Assembly (NCBI GenBank): GCA_963786295.1
Contig: CAWAYV010000034.1
Coordinates: 1-64,000 of the forward strand
Direction: 5' to 3'
DNA length: 64,000 bases
Origin: JACCZX01 sp963786295
GTDB lineage: Bacteria; Pseudomonadota; Gammaproteobacteria; Burkholderiales; Burkholderiaceae_F
Shown here: piece after piece, positions 1-8,937 of the stretch
Position numbering within the stretch: position 1 is the stretch's first letter
Layout of the letters: every line of letters starts with the position of its first letter
Position numbers and translations under genes: made by a program
The notes under the pieces: generated by a model
Told to the model about the DNA's origin: nothing
Seen by the model: the letters and a program-made list of their open reading frames with translations, nothing else
Databases searched by the model: none

Positions 1-234
1 GTAGCGCGCAAGTCGGACGAATATGGCTTTCCGCCGCTGGTGGCGCGCAAGTCTATCGAGGTCGACCAGTTCTCGGCAATGCAGACCACGCTCGTTGGCA
101 TGAACAAGGATGCAGCCGGGCGCGCATTACTGCAGGACCTTAACCTCGACGGCTTCGTTCCGGGCGAGGAACGCCTATTCGATGGCATCGCGCGAGCGAT
201 GGAGTTTGTCGCCGCGAGACAACGGCTGCCGTAA
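1..234 (+). CDS. C-terminal end of a PhnD-like phosphate/phosphonate ABC-type periplasmic binding protein (partial)
   Basis: An open frame runs from the window edge to TAA at 232-234, so the start lies outside. The visible 77 residues end with LNLDGFVPGEERLFDGIARA, which resembles the C-terminal helix region of PhnD-type solute-binding proteins for phosphate, phosphite or phosphonate. The next gene is a membrane sensor kinase only 15 bp downstream, followed by its response regulator. In such arrangements the binding protein often acts as a ligand sensor for the kinase rather than as part of a transporter; that role is inferred. No permease or ATPase gene follows. The family call rests on a short C-terminal fragment and is moderate. 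Confidence 0.55.
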   Translation, partial: VARKSDEYGFPPLVARKSIEVDQFSAMQTTLVGMNKDAAGRALLQDLNLDGFVPGEERLFDGIARAMEFVAARQRLP

Positions 235-249
235 TAGTCTGGTGCGCGC

Positions 250-1692
250 ATGAGACATTTGAGCTATCGCTACAAGGTTCCCCTGACGCTCAGTGTTGTG
301 ATCATCGTCGCCGTGACGGTTGTATCGGCGATCTTGGGTTGGCAGAGCTACAGTGATCTTCGGCGCGATCTTGTCGCCAATGCAGAAAGCCTTGGTAGTA
401 CGCTGTCACGCACACTAGCGCCCGTGATGCTGCGCGACGAGCTGTGGCAGGCCTACGAGATCGTGATGACACCGCTCGAGCGCGACACCAGCGTCGTTAC
501 AGATGAGAAAACGATCACGGTGATGTCAGCCGACGGCCGTATTTATGTTTCTACGCATCCGGCCCTATTCCCGACGTTGGCTTTGTTAGCCGAGGTTGAG
601 CCGCTTTCCGCGTCGTTGATTGACACCACAGCGGCGCAAAACCGCACGGGAACGACTCAGCTGGCGGGTCAAGACGGGAATCACATAGCCATCGCGGTTC
701 CAGTGCTTGCCGACGATGGCACACGCCTCGGAACAGTGTTGCTTACCTATGCCGAATCGCTCTTTCTGCCACGTTTTACCGCGATGCTCAGGCGGGTCGC
801 GCTTTCGACGCTGCTCATCCTTGCGATTCTGCTTCCTGCGGGGTGGTTGATCGGACGGCGCATTACGGTGCCTTTGTCCCGTCTTGCAACAGCAATGGGC
901 CGGGTAGGTAGCGCGCCGCGCGCAGACCTGTCGCGCGGGCTTTACTTTGGCGGTGATGAAATTGGTCAGCTCGGGCGTGAGTTTGAGCGCATGCTTGACG
1001 AGTTAGATCAAAAACGAGCGCTTGAGAAAGAGATGATTGCCGCTGACCGACTGGCGGCGATCGGCAGGCTCACGGCTGGCATTGCGCACGAAATCAACAA
1101 CCCGCTTGGGGGCATGTTGAACGCGATCAATACCTTCGGCCATCACGCCAAATCGGATCCCGTCGCAGCGCGCACGATGTCGCTGCTTCAGCGCGGTCTG
1201 CTGCAGATTCGCAATACGGTCAACGCACTGTTGGTCGAGGCGCGGCTTGAAGTACATGCGCTGACTCATGAAGACGTGGAGGACATTCGCACACTGATTC
1301 AGCCGCAAGCCAAGGAAAAAGCCATAGCGTTAAGCTGGGACAATTCCGTTACCGAGACCGTGCCACTGCCATCGACGCAAGTGCGACAGATCCTAATTAA
1401 CCTGTTGCTTAATGCTGTTCAAGCAGCCGCCGAGCGCGGTCGTGTTGGCTGCAGCATTACGCGCCACAATGGTTCGCTTGTGCTCGATGTTCGTAACGAC
1501 GGCAAGCTCATTGCGCCGGCGCAGCTGGAGCACTTGTTTGAGCCGTTCGCGACGTCCAGCGAGTTGCGAAGCGGCCTCGGGCTGTGGGTCACTTATCAGA
1601 TCGTGCAGCAACTCAAGGGGGCAATTACGGTGAAGAGTGAAGCGCCGGAGACTTGTTTCACAGTGAGCCTGCCGTTGGCAACGCCAGCATGA
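250..1692 (+). CDS. Membrane sensor histidine kinase (HAMP, HisKA, HATPase)
   Basis: This 480-residue protein has one N-terminal membrane segment (about residues 12-32), a periplasmic sensor region, and a second membrane segment near 183-203. A HAMP-like linker, a HisKA motif GIAHEINNPLGG (phospho-acceptor about His280), an N-box near Asn384 and a GLGLW glycine box follow. The HEINNP form of the H-box is typical of NtrB-like kinases that pair with sigma-54 regulators, and the next gene is exactly such a regulator. Its ATG overlaps this stop codon (ATGA at 1689-1692), indicating translational coupling. The upstream PhnD-like protein suggests a phosphate or phosphonate-type ligand, which is inference. 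The specific signal is unknown. Confidence 0.85.
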   Translation: MRHLSYRYKVPLTLSVVIIVAVTVVSAILGWQSYSDLRRDLVANAESLGSTLSRTLAPVMLRDELWQAYEIVMTPLERDTSVVTDEKTITVMSADGRIYVSTHPALFPTLALLAEVEPLSASLIDTTAAQNRTGTTQLAGQDGNHIAIAVPVLADDGTRLGTVLLTYAESLFLPRFTAMLRRVALSTLLILAILLPAGWLIGRRITVPLSRLATAMGRVGSAPRADLSRGLYFGGDEIGQLGREFERMLDELDQKRALEKEMIAADRLAAIGRLTAGIAHEINNPLGGMLNAINTFGHHAKSDPVAARTMSLLQRGLLQIRNTVNALLVEARLEVHALTHEDVEDIRTLIQPQAKEKAIALSWDNSVTETVPLPSTQVRQILINLLLNAVQAAAERGRVGCSITRHNGSLVLDVRNDGKLIAPAQLEHLFEPFATSSELRSGLGLWVTYQIVQQLKGAITVKSEAPETCFTVSLPLATPA

Positions 1693-3043
1693 CCAGCAAG
1701 CTCTGTCTGATTGAAGATGATCCCATCATGGGCGAGTCGCTGTGCGATCGCTTTGCGCTCGAAGGCTTTCAGTTCGACTGGCATCGGTGCGGTCGCACAG
1801 CGCTCGAAAGCATTGGGTGTGAACCGTACGGTGCCGTGGTCAGCGATATACGTCTGCCGGATCTGAGCGGGGAAGATTTGTTCCGCGAATTGCGCGCGCG
1901 AGATCAGGACCTACCGCCCTTTATCTTCATCACTGCCTATGGCACGGTCGATCGAGCGGTTGAGATGCTCAAACTCGGCGCGGCTGACTACATCACGAAG
2001 CCGTTCGATATTGAACTACTCATTGCGAAACTGCAGCTGTGTGCGCGGCTTTCCACGCCCGGTGCCGGCAATCGCGGCGCCACCGCCTGTGCTGGGCGTG
2101 TCCACACCGATGCGGCGGATCGAAGAGCTATTGCCACGTATCGCGCAATGCGCTGACACCGTGTTGATCACCGGTGAGTCCGGAGTCGGCAAAGAGCGCG
2201 TTGCGCAACTGCTGCACCGTCTGGGCGACCCGCAGCGCGAGCAACCATTTATCGCCGTGAACTGCGCCTCCCTGTCAGAAAGTCTGTTGGAGGCCGAGTT
2301 GTTCGGCCACGAGAGAGGCGCTTTTACAGGAGCCGTTCGCACCAAGCGCGGTGTGTTCGAGCAAGCTGAAGGCGGCACGTTGTTCCTGGATGAAATCGGC
2401 GACATGCCCCTGACGATGCAAGCGAAACTCTTGCGGGCAATCCAGGAACGGGAAGTGATGCGCGTGGGTGGTGAGCGTCGCATCCCTGTCCGACTGCGCC
2501 TGGTGGGCGCTACCAATACAGACCTTCACGCGTTAGTCGTCGCAGGACGATTTCGAGAAGATCTGTTTTATCGAGTCAACGTGATTCACTTACGCATTCC
2601 GCCGCTGCGTGAGCGTCCCGATGACATCCTCTGGCTCGCACGCGTGTTTCTAGCCGAACATGCGCGCCAGCGTCCGGGCGAGGTCAAGAAGTTGAGTGTT
2701 GCTGCCGAAGCAGCATTGGTCGCACAAGCGTGGCCTGGCAACATCCGAGAGTTGCAACACTGCATTGCGCGAGCATGCATCCTGGCCCGACACACCACAC
2801 TGGAGCCGTCGCGACCTACTCGAAGATGGTCTTGCAACAACCTTCGCCGAAACAGGCGCTGAAGCCGACACGCTGACTCACTACCTCCAGCGCTGCGAGC
2901 GTCAGTATGTCGTTGGTGTGCTCGAGCGTCATGGCTGGCAAATCAACGATAGTGCAGCATCCCTGGGAATTAGCCGCAAGAATCTATGGGAACGAATGCG
3001 TCGCCTTCACATTTCGGAGTCGACGGTGAAAAACGGTCCCTAA
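1689..3043 (+). CDS. Sigma-54-dependent response regulator, NtrC family (two frameshifts)
   Basis: The conceptual protein is about 450 residues: receiver, AAA+ sigma-54 activator and Fis-type HTH. The receiver (LCLIEDDP...VVSDIRLPD...KPFD) reads from ATG 1689. The AAA+ domain continues one frame over from about 2040-2085, with Walker A GESGVGKE, an intact GAFTGA loop (ERGAFTGAVR) and Walker B GGTLFLDEIGD. The HTH (ASLGISRKNLWERMRRL) lies in the third frame after an extra T near 2809: removing it restores LEP-RDLLEDG. Both shifts behave as single-base insertions. Either the gene is broken or the consensus is wrong; conservation on both sides of each break favours error. It is the partner of the overlapping kinase gene. 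Confidence 0.8.
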
Positions 3044-3082
3044 TCCGTGCGTAGCGGGCTCGCACCGGAGGCCACAGTTCAA

Positions 3083-3116
3083 GTGTCACCGTTCGGTCAT
3101 GTCGCCCCAACACAAT
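3083..3116 (+). promoter_or_regulatory. Pho box and -10 upstream of the MliC-like lipoprotein gene
   Basis: Positions 3083-3100 read GTGTCACCGTTCGGTCAT, which matches the PhoB consensus CTGTCATAAATCTGTCAC at 11 of 18 positions. The two half-sites, TGTCA (3084-3088) and GGTCA (3095-3099), are 11 bp apart as expected for PhoB. A -10-like CACAAT starts at 3111, ten bases after the box, which is the normal spacing when PhoB replaces the -35. The element shares its form with the box upstream of pstS. Confidence 0.65.
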
Positions 3117-3141
3117 GTGCGCTTCGCTGAAAGGAGAGTCC

Positions 3142-3453
3142 ATGGTTCGCCTGTGCCTGACTTCTTGCTTGATGCTATCGCTGGCCGCCTGCGCGACGAC
3201 TGCCGAAACACCTGTCGGGATGGAAGCGGGCAAATTCGTGACGTTTAACTGCGATAAGGGCAGCTTCCAGGCGCGCTGGGATCCGGATGGCAAGACGGTG
3301 CGCGTCCGTTCTCAGCATGGCGCCGCCGAGCTTTTGCCGGCAGCTGAAGGGAGCTACTCCGGCGATGGTTTCGTGCTTCGTACCACGGGGCCCGACGGCG
3401 TTTCGCTCGCCCACGAGGGCAAGGTGCTCAGCAAGAGCTGTAAGAAGGTCTGA
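3142..3453 (+). CDS. MliC-like lipoprotein (C-type lysozyme inhibitor family)
   Basis: The ATG at 3142 is chosen because AAGGAG lies at 3130-3136 and because it gives a clean lipoprotein signal peptide ending in LSLAAC. The mature part has FNCDKGSFQARWDPDGKTVR and a late cysteine (SKSCKKV), the pattern of MliC/PliC lysozyme inhibitors: an early and a late Cys, and beta-strands around a small conserved core. The product is about 103 residues, usual for the family. It should sit in the outer membrane facing the periplasm. It lies between a two-component locus and pstS and has its own Pho box, so phosphate starvation is its likely inducer (inference). Confidence 0.7.
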   Translation: MVRLCLTSCLMLSLAACATTAETPVGMEAGKFVTFNCDKGSFQARWDPDGKTVRVRSQHGAAELLPAAEGSYSGDGFVLRTTGPDGVSLAHEGKVLSKSCKKV

Positions 3454-3563
3454 CAGCGGTCTGAGCTGGCGTTTGGCCGTCCGACCGACGGCGGTTGCGG
3501 CCGATGACAACACGATGACAAGCCCCTGCAACCAGGCGTTTCCCGCAGGCAGGTAAGCACTTC

Positions 3564-3597
3564 ATGTCACGGATCGGTCATGCGGTACGCCTAAAGT
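3564..3597 (+). promoter_or_regulatory. Pho box and -10 of the pst operon
   Basis: Positions 3564-3581 read ATGTCACGGATCGGTCAT, matching the PhoB box consensus at 12 of 18 positions with TGTCA and GGTCA half-sites 11 bp apart. A -10-like TAAAGT (3592-3597) begins ten bases after the box. GGAG at 3626-3629 is the ribosome site for pstS at 3635. The arrangement is that of a classic PhoB-activated promoter. Confidence 0.75.
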
Positions 3598-3634
3598 CCT
3601 ACCGTTTCCTCGCGGACAATTCCTCGGAGTCAGA

Positions 3635-4651
3635 ATGAGCAAATTGATTGGTTTTCAGCGGGCATTGGTCGCCGCCACCACGGTTGGGGCGCTCGCGTTG
3701 GTGGGTGCGAGTGGCAGTGCGCTGGCGCAAAGCCAAACCATTAAGGTCGATGGTTCGAGCACCGTCTTCCCGATCACGGAAGCGGTCGCTGAAGAATTTC
3801 AGAAATCTAAGAAGGGCGCGGTCAAAGTGACGGTCGGCATCTCCGGTACCGGTGGCGGCTTCAAGAAATTCTGCCGCGGCGAGATAGATATTTCGGACGC
3901 ATCGCGCCCGATTAGCAAGAGCGAGATGGAAGAATGTAAGAAGGCCGGCGTCACGTATCTGGAAATGCCGATCGCGTACGACGCACTTTCAGTCGTCGTC
4001 AACCCAAAGAACACCTGGCTTAAGGATATTTCGATCGAAGATCTCAAGAAGATCTGGGAGCCGTCGGCCCAAGGCAAGATTACGCGCTGGAATCAGGTTA
4101 ACCCGGCGTGGCCGGATCGGCAGATAAAGCTGTTCGGCGCGGGTGCGGACTCGGGAACGTTTGACTACTTCACCGAAGCAGTCACTGGTAAATCGAAAGC
4201 AAGCCGTGGCGACTTCACTGCCTCGGAAGACGACAACGTGCTGGTGCAGGGCGTGTCGCGCGACGTCGATTCTCTCGGCTTTTTCGGTCTCGCGTATTAC
4301 TCTGAGAACAAGGACAAACTAAAGGCGCTTCCGATCTCCTGGAAAGGCGGCAAGTCGGTTGCGCCGTCGACGGACAGCGTGGTGGACGGCACCTATCAAC
4401 CGTTGTCGCGCCCGATCTTCATCTATGTGAAGGCGGATTCGACCAAGCGACCTGAGGTTCGGGAGTTTGTCGAGTTCTACAACCGCAACGCACCGAAGCT
4501 TGTGAGCGAAGTCAAGTACGTCCCGCTGCCGGCGGCGGCCTATGCCTACAACCAAGACGTGCTGACAAAGATGAAGACGGGCACGAAGTTCGGCGGCGAG
4601 AACCTGGTCGGCGTCACGATCGAGCAGTTGATGAAAATGGAAGCGAAGTAA
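3635..4651 (+). CDS. pstS: Phosphate ABC transporter periplasmic binding protein PstS
   Basis: The 338-residue protein has a Sec signal peptide ending near SALA/QSQ (residue 31). The mature protein opens with IKVDGSSTVFPITEAVAEEF and carries the phosphate-binding loops ISGTGGGFKKF, DASRPIS and GADSGTFDYF. It binds inorganic phosphate in the periplasm and delivers it to PstCA. The start has GGAG six bases upstream. It is first in pstSCAB-phoU-phoBR, behind a Pho box. A strong hairpin just after the stop probably keeps PstS in excess over the membrane components. Length and motifs are complete. Confidence 0.96.
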   Translation: MSKLIGFQRALVAATTVGALALVGASGSALAQSQTIKVDGSSTVFPITEAVAEEFQKSKKGAVKVTVGISGTGGGFKKFCRGEIDISDASRPISKSEMEECKKAGVTYLEMPIAYDALSVVVNPKNTWLKDISIEDLKKIWEPSAQGKITRWNQVNPAWPDRQIKLFGAGADSGTFDYFTEAVTGKSKASRGDFTASEDDNVLVQGVSRDVDSLGFFGLAYYSENKDKLKALPISWKGGKSVAPSTDSVVDGTYQPLSRPIFIYVKADSTKRPEVREFVEFYNRNAPKLVSEVKYVPLPAAAYAYNQDVLTKMKTGTKFGGENLVGVTIEQLMKMEAK

Positions 4652-4670
4652 GCTAGTAGCTCGGTTCCCG

Positions 4671-4697
4671 GGGCCGGGGTGGCAGGAACCCCGGCCC
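4671..4697 (+). terminator. Hairpin between pstS and pstC (partial terminator)
   Basis: A perfect 10-bp stem, GGGCCGGGGT (4671-4680) with ACCCCGGCCC (4688-4697), has a 7-nt loop and is followed by TGTTTGTTT. It lies inside the operon, so it likely acts as a leaky terminator or 3' stabiliser that sets a high pstS to pstCAB ratio. Confidence 0.75.
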
Positions 4698-4747
4698 TGT
4701 TTGTTTATGGGGTTTCCTGAGTCTCTTGCTTAAAGGTCCGATGCTGC

Positions 4748-5695
4748 ATGGCTGCTAATCCCACGGTTGCAACCCCGCATCTTGGGACCGTCATCGAACC
4801 TCTGCGGCACAAGCGATCGCGGTTGGCCAAGGAAAAAGCGATCGAGTTGCTGCTGTTCAGCGCAGCGCTGGTCGCCGTGTTCACGACGATCGCCATCGTT
4901 TCGATTTTGTTGTTCGAGTCGGTTGGATTTTTCCAGCACGTCAGTCTGATCGACTTTCTGACCGACACGATGTGGACGCCTTTGTTCGCCGACCCTCGCT
5001 ATGGAATCCTGCCACTCGTGTCGGGAACATTGACCGTCGCGGCCGTCGCGCTAACGGTAGCGATTCCGATGGGCACGATCATCGCGATCTATTTGTCGGA
5101 GTTCGCGCCTCATCGCATGCGTGAAGTCGTCAAGCCTTTCCTTGAAATGCTTGAGGCTGTGCCTACCGTCGTGTTTGGGTACTTCGCGCTGCTGTTCGTC
5201 ACGCCACTGCTGCAAGACACGATCTTGCCCGACCTTCCCGGTTTCAACATGCTGGCGCCCGGGCTGGTCATCGGTGTCTTCATCACACCCTACATCAGCT
5301 CGGTGGCAGAAGACGCGATGCGCGCGGTGCCGATGGCAATGCGCGAGGGTGCATATGCAGTCGGCTCGACCAAGTTGCAAGTTGCGCTGCGCATCGTGAC
5401 TCCGGCTGCAACGTCGGGCATTGTCGCGGCGTACGTGCTGGCGGTGTCGCGTGCAATTGGCGAAACCATGGTCGTCGCGATCGCAGCCGGGCTGAATCCG
5501 ACGCTGACGTTTAATCCGATGGAGCCGGCGGCGACCATTACCGCTTACATCGCGCAGGTCGCGCTCGGCGACCTGCCGCACGGGTCGATCGGGTATCAAA
5601 GCATCTTCGCGGCCGGCCTCACGCTGGTGCTGATGACATTGGGCTTCAACATTTTTGGGCACTGGATGCGCAAACGCTACCGGGAGGCCTACTGA
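4748..5695 (+). CDS. pstC: Phosphate ABC transporter permease PstC
   Basis: The 315-residue inner-membrane permease has a cytoplasmic N-terminal arm, then six predicted membrane helices. The MetI-type EAA-like loop near 5310-5400 reads AVPMAMREGAYAVGSTKLQ, and AIGETMVVAIAAG follows. It forms the translocation channel with PstA. The stop TGA shares a base with the pstA start (TGATG, 5693-5697), so the two are coupled. Length fits the family. Confidence 0.95.
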   Translation: MAANPTVATPHLGTVIEPLRHKRSRLAKEKAIELLLFSAALVAVFTTIAIVSILLFESVGFFQHVSLIDFLTDTMWTPLFADPRYGILPLVSGTLTVAAVALTVAIPMGTIIAIYLSEFAPHRMREVVKPFLEMLEAVPTVVFGYFALLFVTPLLQDTILPDLPGFNMLAPGLVIGVFITPYISSVAEDAMRAVPMAMREGAYAVGSTKLQVALRIVTPAATSGIVAAYVLAVSRAIGETMVVAIAAGLNPTLTFNPMEPAATITAYIAQVALGDLPHGSIGYQSIFAAGLTLVLMTLGFNIFGHWMRKRYREAY

Positions 5696-6657
5696 TGGAC
5701 TCGACAATGTCCAGAGCCTCTACAGCAGCGCCTTCGAGAGCACCGCAGTTGCAGGACATGCGCGCGTTGATCGCGGCGGGCAAGCGCAAGCAAGTCATGT
5801 TCGCCGCGCTTGGGCTGTTTTGCACCACGATTGCACTACTGACGCTGATGGCGGCGTTTCTCGATCTGCTTATTGATGGCCTGCCTCGCCTATCGATCGA
5901 CTTTCTGACCAACTTCCCGTCGCGGCGCGCGACGGAAGCCGGGATTTTGTCCGCCTGGGTCGGTAGCGCACTTGTGATGCTGGTCACGATGTTTGCCGGT
6001 GTGCCACTTGGAATCGGCGCCGCGGTTTACCTCGAGGAGTATGCAAAAAAGAACTGGATTACCGACATCATCGAGATCAACGTAACCAATTTGGCCGGCG
6101 TGCCGTCGATCGTCTATGGGTTGCTTGCTCTCGGTCTGTTCGTATATCAATTCGGTTTTGGCCAGAGCGTTTTGTCGGCCGGTCTGACGTTGGCGCTGCT
6201 GATACTGCCCATCGTGATCGTCGCGACGCGCGAGGCGCTGCGTGCTGTGCCAAGTCATATGCGCGAAGCGGCGTATGCACTGGGCGCCACACGCTGGCAG
6301 ATGATTTCGGGCCATTTGCTGCCGTATTCGGCGGGGGGCATCATGACCGGTGTCATCATCGGTATGGCGCGCGCCATCGGCGAAACAGCTCCAATCATCA
6401 CGATCGGTGCGCTGACCTTCATCGCGTTCTTGCCCGGTTCTCCAATTACGTCTACGCCACCGTTCATCAATTTCGACTGGCTGTTCGCGGAGTTCACCGT
6501 ATTGCCGATCCAGATGTTCAACTGGGTCTCACGCCCAGATAAGGCGTTTCAGCTGAATGCGGCGGCAGCTGGCGTCATCCTGTTGGTGATGACCCTGGCA
6601 ATGAATGCCTGCGCAATCTATATCCGTTATCAAGTGCGAAAGAAAATCAAATGGTAA
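5695..6657 (+). CDS. pstA: Phosphate ABC transporter permease PstA
   Basis: The 320-residue permease is the partner of PstC. It shows six hydrophobic helices and the conserved loop AVPSHMREAAYALGATRWQ followed by ARAIGETAPIITIGA. It overlaps pstC by one base and pstB by seven bases (pstB ATG at 6651, pstA TAA at 6655-6657). Intact and of normal size, with a somewhat long cytoplasmic N-terminus. Confidence 0.95.
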   Translation: MDSTMSRASTAAPSRAPQLQDMRALIAAGKRKQVMFAALGLFCTTIALLTLMAAFLDLLIDGLPRLSIDFLTNFPSRRATEAGILSAWVGSALVMLVTMFAGVPLGIGAAVYLEEYAKKNWITDIIEINVTNLAGVPSIVYGLLALGLFVYQFGFGQSVLSAGLTLALLILPIVIVATREALRAVPSHMREAAYALGATRWQMISGHLLPYSAGGIMTGVIIGMARAIGETAPIITIGALTFIAFLPGSPITSTPPFINFDWLFAEFTVLPIQMFNWVSRPDKAFQLNAAAAGVILLVMTLAMNACAIYIRYQVRKKIKW

Positions 6658-7470
6658 GCACTCCTGCGCCCGTGGTCGCCAGCGCCGAGCCTAAAGTCGG
6701 GCCATTGCCGTCCATCAAGACCGAGGCGCGCGACCTGAACTTTTATTACGGATCCTTTAAGGCGCTGAAGGATCTGAACATGCCAATCTATCAACACCGC
6801 GTGACGGCGCTAATTGGCCCGTCGGGCTGCGGCAAGTCTACGTTCCTGCGCTGCTTTAACCGGATGCACGATCTTTATCCGAACAACCGCTACGAAGGCG
6901 AAATCCGACTGCAACCCGACAACGTCAACCTGCTCGCGAAAGGCGTGGACCCCATCGAGGTGCGAATGCGCATCGGCATGGTGTTCCAGAAACCAAATCC
7001 ATTCCCGAAAACAATTTACGAGAACGTCGCCTACGGCCTACGAGTTCGCGGGCTTTCGTCGAAGGGCATGCTCGACGACAAAGTCGAGCAGGCGTTGCGC
7101 GCCGCTGCACTTTGGGACGAGGCCAAGGACCGTCTTGAGGATCTGGCATTCAATCTTTCAGGCGGACAGCAACAACGTCTGTGCATTGCCCGTGCGCTGG
7201 CGACCGATCCGGAACTGTTGCTGTTCGATGAACCCACGTCGGCGCTCGATCCGATCTCGACCGCGTCGATCGAGGAGTTGATGACCGAATTGAAGGATAA
7301 GGATCACGATTCTCGTCGTCACGCATAACATGCAGCAGGCAGCGCGTGTATCGGACTACACCGCTTACATGTACCTCGGCGAGTTGATGGAGTTCGGTGA
7401 AACTGACCAGATATTCATCAAGCCGAAGCGCAAGGAGACCGAGGACTACATCACCGGCCGCTTTGGTTGA
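6651..7470 (+). CDS. pstB: Phosphate ABC transporter ATP-binding protein PstB (one frameshift)
   Basis: The conceptual product has about 272 residues. It has Walker A GPSGCGKS, signature LSGGQQQR and Walker B LLLFDEPTSALD, and hydrolyses ATP to drive PstCA. After the residues KDKD the frame is lost near 7305. One base over, the text continues as TILVVTHNMQQAARVSDY and runs to TGA 7468-7470 with the normal C-terminus (EDYITGRFG). A single inserted base, probably C7305, explains it. The missing switch-histidine segment would abolish function if the shift were real, so a consensus error is likely. Confidence 0.9.
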
Positions 7471-7503
7471 CAATCGCTCTGTGAACCCACGCCAGGAACT
7501 GAG

Positions 7504-8220
7504 ATGCAGACTGGCGAACATTCGTACGGAAGTACGACGAAGAACTCGAGGCGATGCGCTCGCGCGTGTTGCAAATGGGCGGATTGGTCGAGTCGCAGGT
7601 ACGCACGGCGCTGGATGCCTTTGAGACGTGCCGACCTGGACTTGGCGCAGCAGGCGATAGACGCCGACAAGCGAGTCAATGAACTCGAAATGGACGTGGA
7701 TCAGATGGTCAACTATGTGATCGCGCGCCGCCAGCCGACCGCCGGCGATCTGCGAATGATTACCGGCGTCGCCAAGGTGATCACCGACTTGGAGCGAATT
7801 GGTGACGAGGCCAGCAAGATCGCGCGTGCCGTCAAGTGGTTGCACGAGAAACACGATCAATCGCGGCTCAATCGCATTCCGGACATCAAGTATTCGGGCG
7901 AGGCAGCGGCATCGATGTTGCGGCGTACGCTCGATGCGTTCGCGCGCATGGATGCGGTGGCAGCGGCTTCGATCATCAAGGATGATCTCGGCATCGACGA
8001 TCGTTTTCGCGCGGTGTTGCGGCAGTTGATCACGTTCATGATGGAAGACCCGCGCACGATTTCGGCATCGCTCGATTGCGTATGGGTCGCCAAGGCGATC
8101 GAGCGCATCGGCGACCACGCCAAGAACGTTGCCGAGCACGTGATCTTCATCTCGCAGGGCTGGGACGCGCGCCATCAGTCGCTGGAAGACGTCGAAGCGC
8201 GCGGTGGCGCGCGCGCATGA
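7504..8220 (+). CDS. phoU: Phosphate signalling protein PhoU (two compensating frameshifts)
   Basis: From 7630 on, the frame gives a clear PhoU: LDLAQQAIDADKRVNELE, then VARRQ-type helix repeats with GDLRMITGVAKVITDLERIGDEASKIA and a second E-R-I-GDHAKNVAEHV motif. PhoU links Pst activity to PhoR and keeps PhoB off when phosphate is plentiful. The first 40 residues look foreign in this frame. Between about 7531 and 7626 the normal text (KYDEELEAMRSRVLQMGGLV) is one frame over. A missing base near 7527 and an extra T at 7629 restore about 238 residues. Its TGA overlaps the ATG of phoB. Confidence 0.88.
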   Translation: MQTGEHSYGSTTKNSRRCARACCKWADWSSRRYARRWMPLRRADLDLAQQAIDADKRVNELEMDVDQMVNYVIARRQPTAGDLRMITGVAKVITDLERIGDEASKIARAVKWLHEKHDQSRLNRIPDIKYSGEAAASMLRRTLDAFARMDAVAAASIIKDDLGIDDRFRAVLRQLITFMMEDPRTISASLDCVWVAKAIERIGDHAKNVAEHVIFISQGWDARHQSLEDVEARGGARA

Positions 8221-8937
8221 CCAGCTGAGCATCGATCCTGGTGATCGAAGACGAACCTGCGATTCAGGAGCTGGTCGCCTACACCTGCAGCACGCAGGGC
8301 TACACGGTGCGCCGTGCTGATTCGGTCGGCGCAGGGCGCGACGCGATCGACCGTGAGCTGCCCGACATGGTGCTGCTCGACTGGATGCTGCCGGATCGGC
8401 CAGGCATCGAATTGCTGAAGGATTTGCGCGCGCACGAGCGCACCAAAGTGATGCCGGTGATCATGCTGACCGCGAAGGGCAACGAAGCCGACAAGGTGGT
8501 CGGACTCGATACGGGCGCCGACGACTACGTCGTCAAACCATTTTCACCGCGCGAGCTCCTTTCACGCATGCGCGCGGTGTTTAGACGTCGTGCGCCCGAG
8601 CACAGTGGCGAGGCGCTCGAGTACGGCCCGCTAATCAGTCGATCCGTCGCGCCATGAGATTTTGGTTGACGGTACCTCGATCAAGATGGGCCTGGCTGAA
8701 TTCAAATTGCTCAAATTTCTGATCAGCCATCCCGATCGCGTGTTCTCACGCACGCAGTTGCTCGATAGTGTTTGGGGCGACCACGTGTTTATCGAGGAGC
8801 GGACGGTCGACGTGCATGTACTGCGCTTGCGCAAGGCACTGGCGCCGGTCAATGCGCAACATCTGATGCAAACCGTGCGCGGCCTCGGCTATCGGCTGTC
8901 GACGCGACCGGAACACGTAGCGCATGCAATGCTCTGA
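8217..8937 (+). CDS. phoB: Phosphate regulon response regulator PhoB (in-frame TGA and one frameshift)
   Basis: OmpR-family regulator of about 239 residues. The receiver has ILVIEDEPAIQEL, the phospho-Asp in MVLLDWMLPD and the KPFSPREL lysine. The winged helix (KMGLAEFKLLKFLISHPDRVFSRTQLL...TVDVHVLRLRKAL) is one frame over, joined near 8631-8640 by an apparent one-base insertion. ATG 8217 overlaps the phoU stop and is in frame with the receiver, but codon 4 is TGA (8226-8228). GTG 8241 is an alternative start that would cut into the first strand. PhoB would bind the two Pho boxes upstream. The stop and the shift are both probably errors. Confidence 0.85.

Noticed and set aside
7150..8232. 360-residue minus-strand ORF
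   Set aside because: It is antisense to pstB and phoU, which have clear motifs; GC-rich third positions create such shadow frames.
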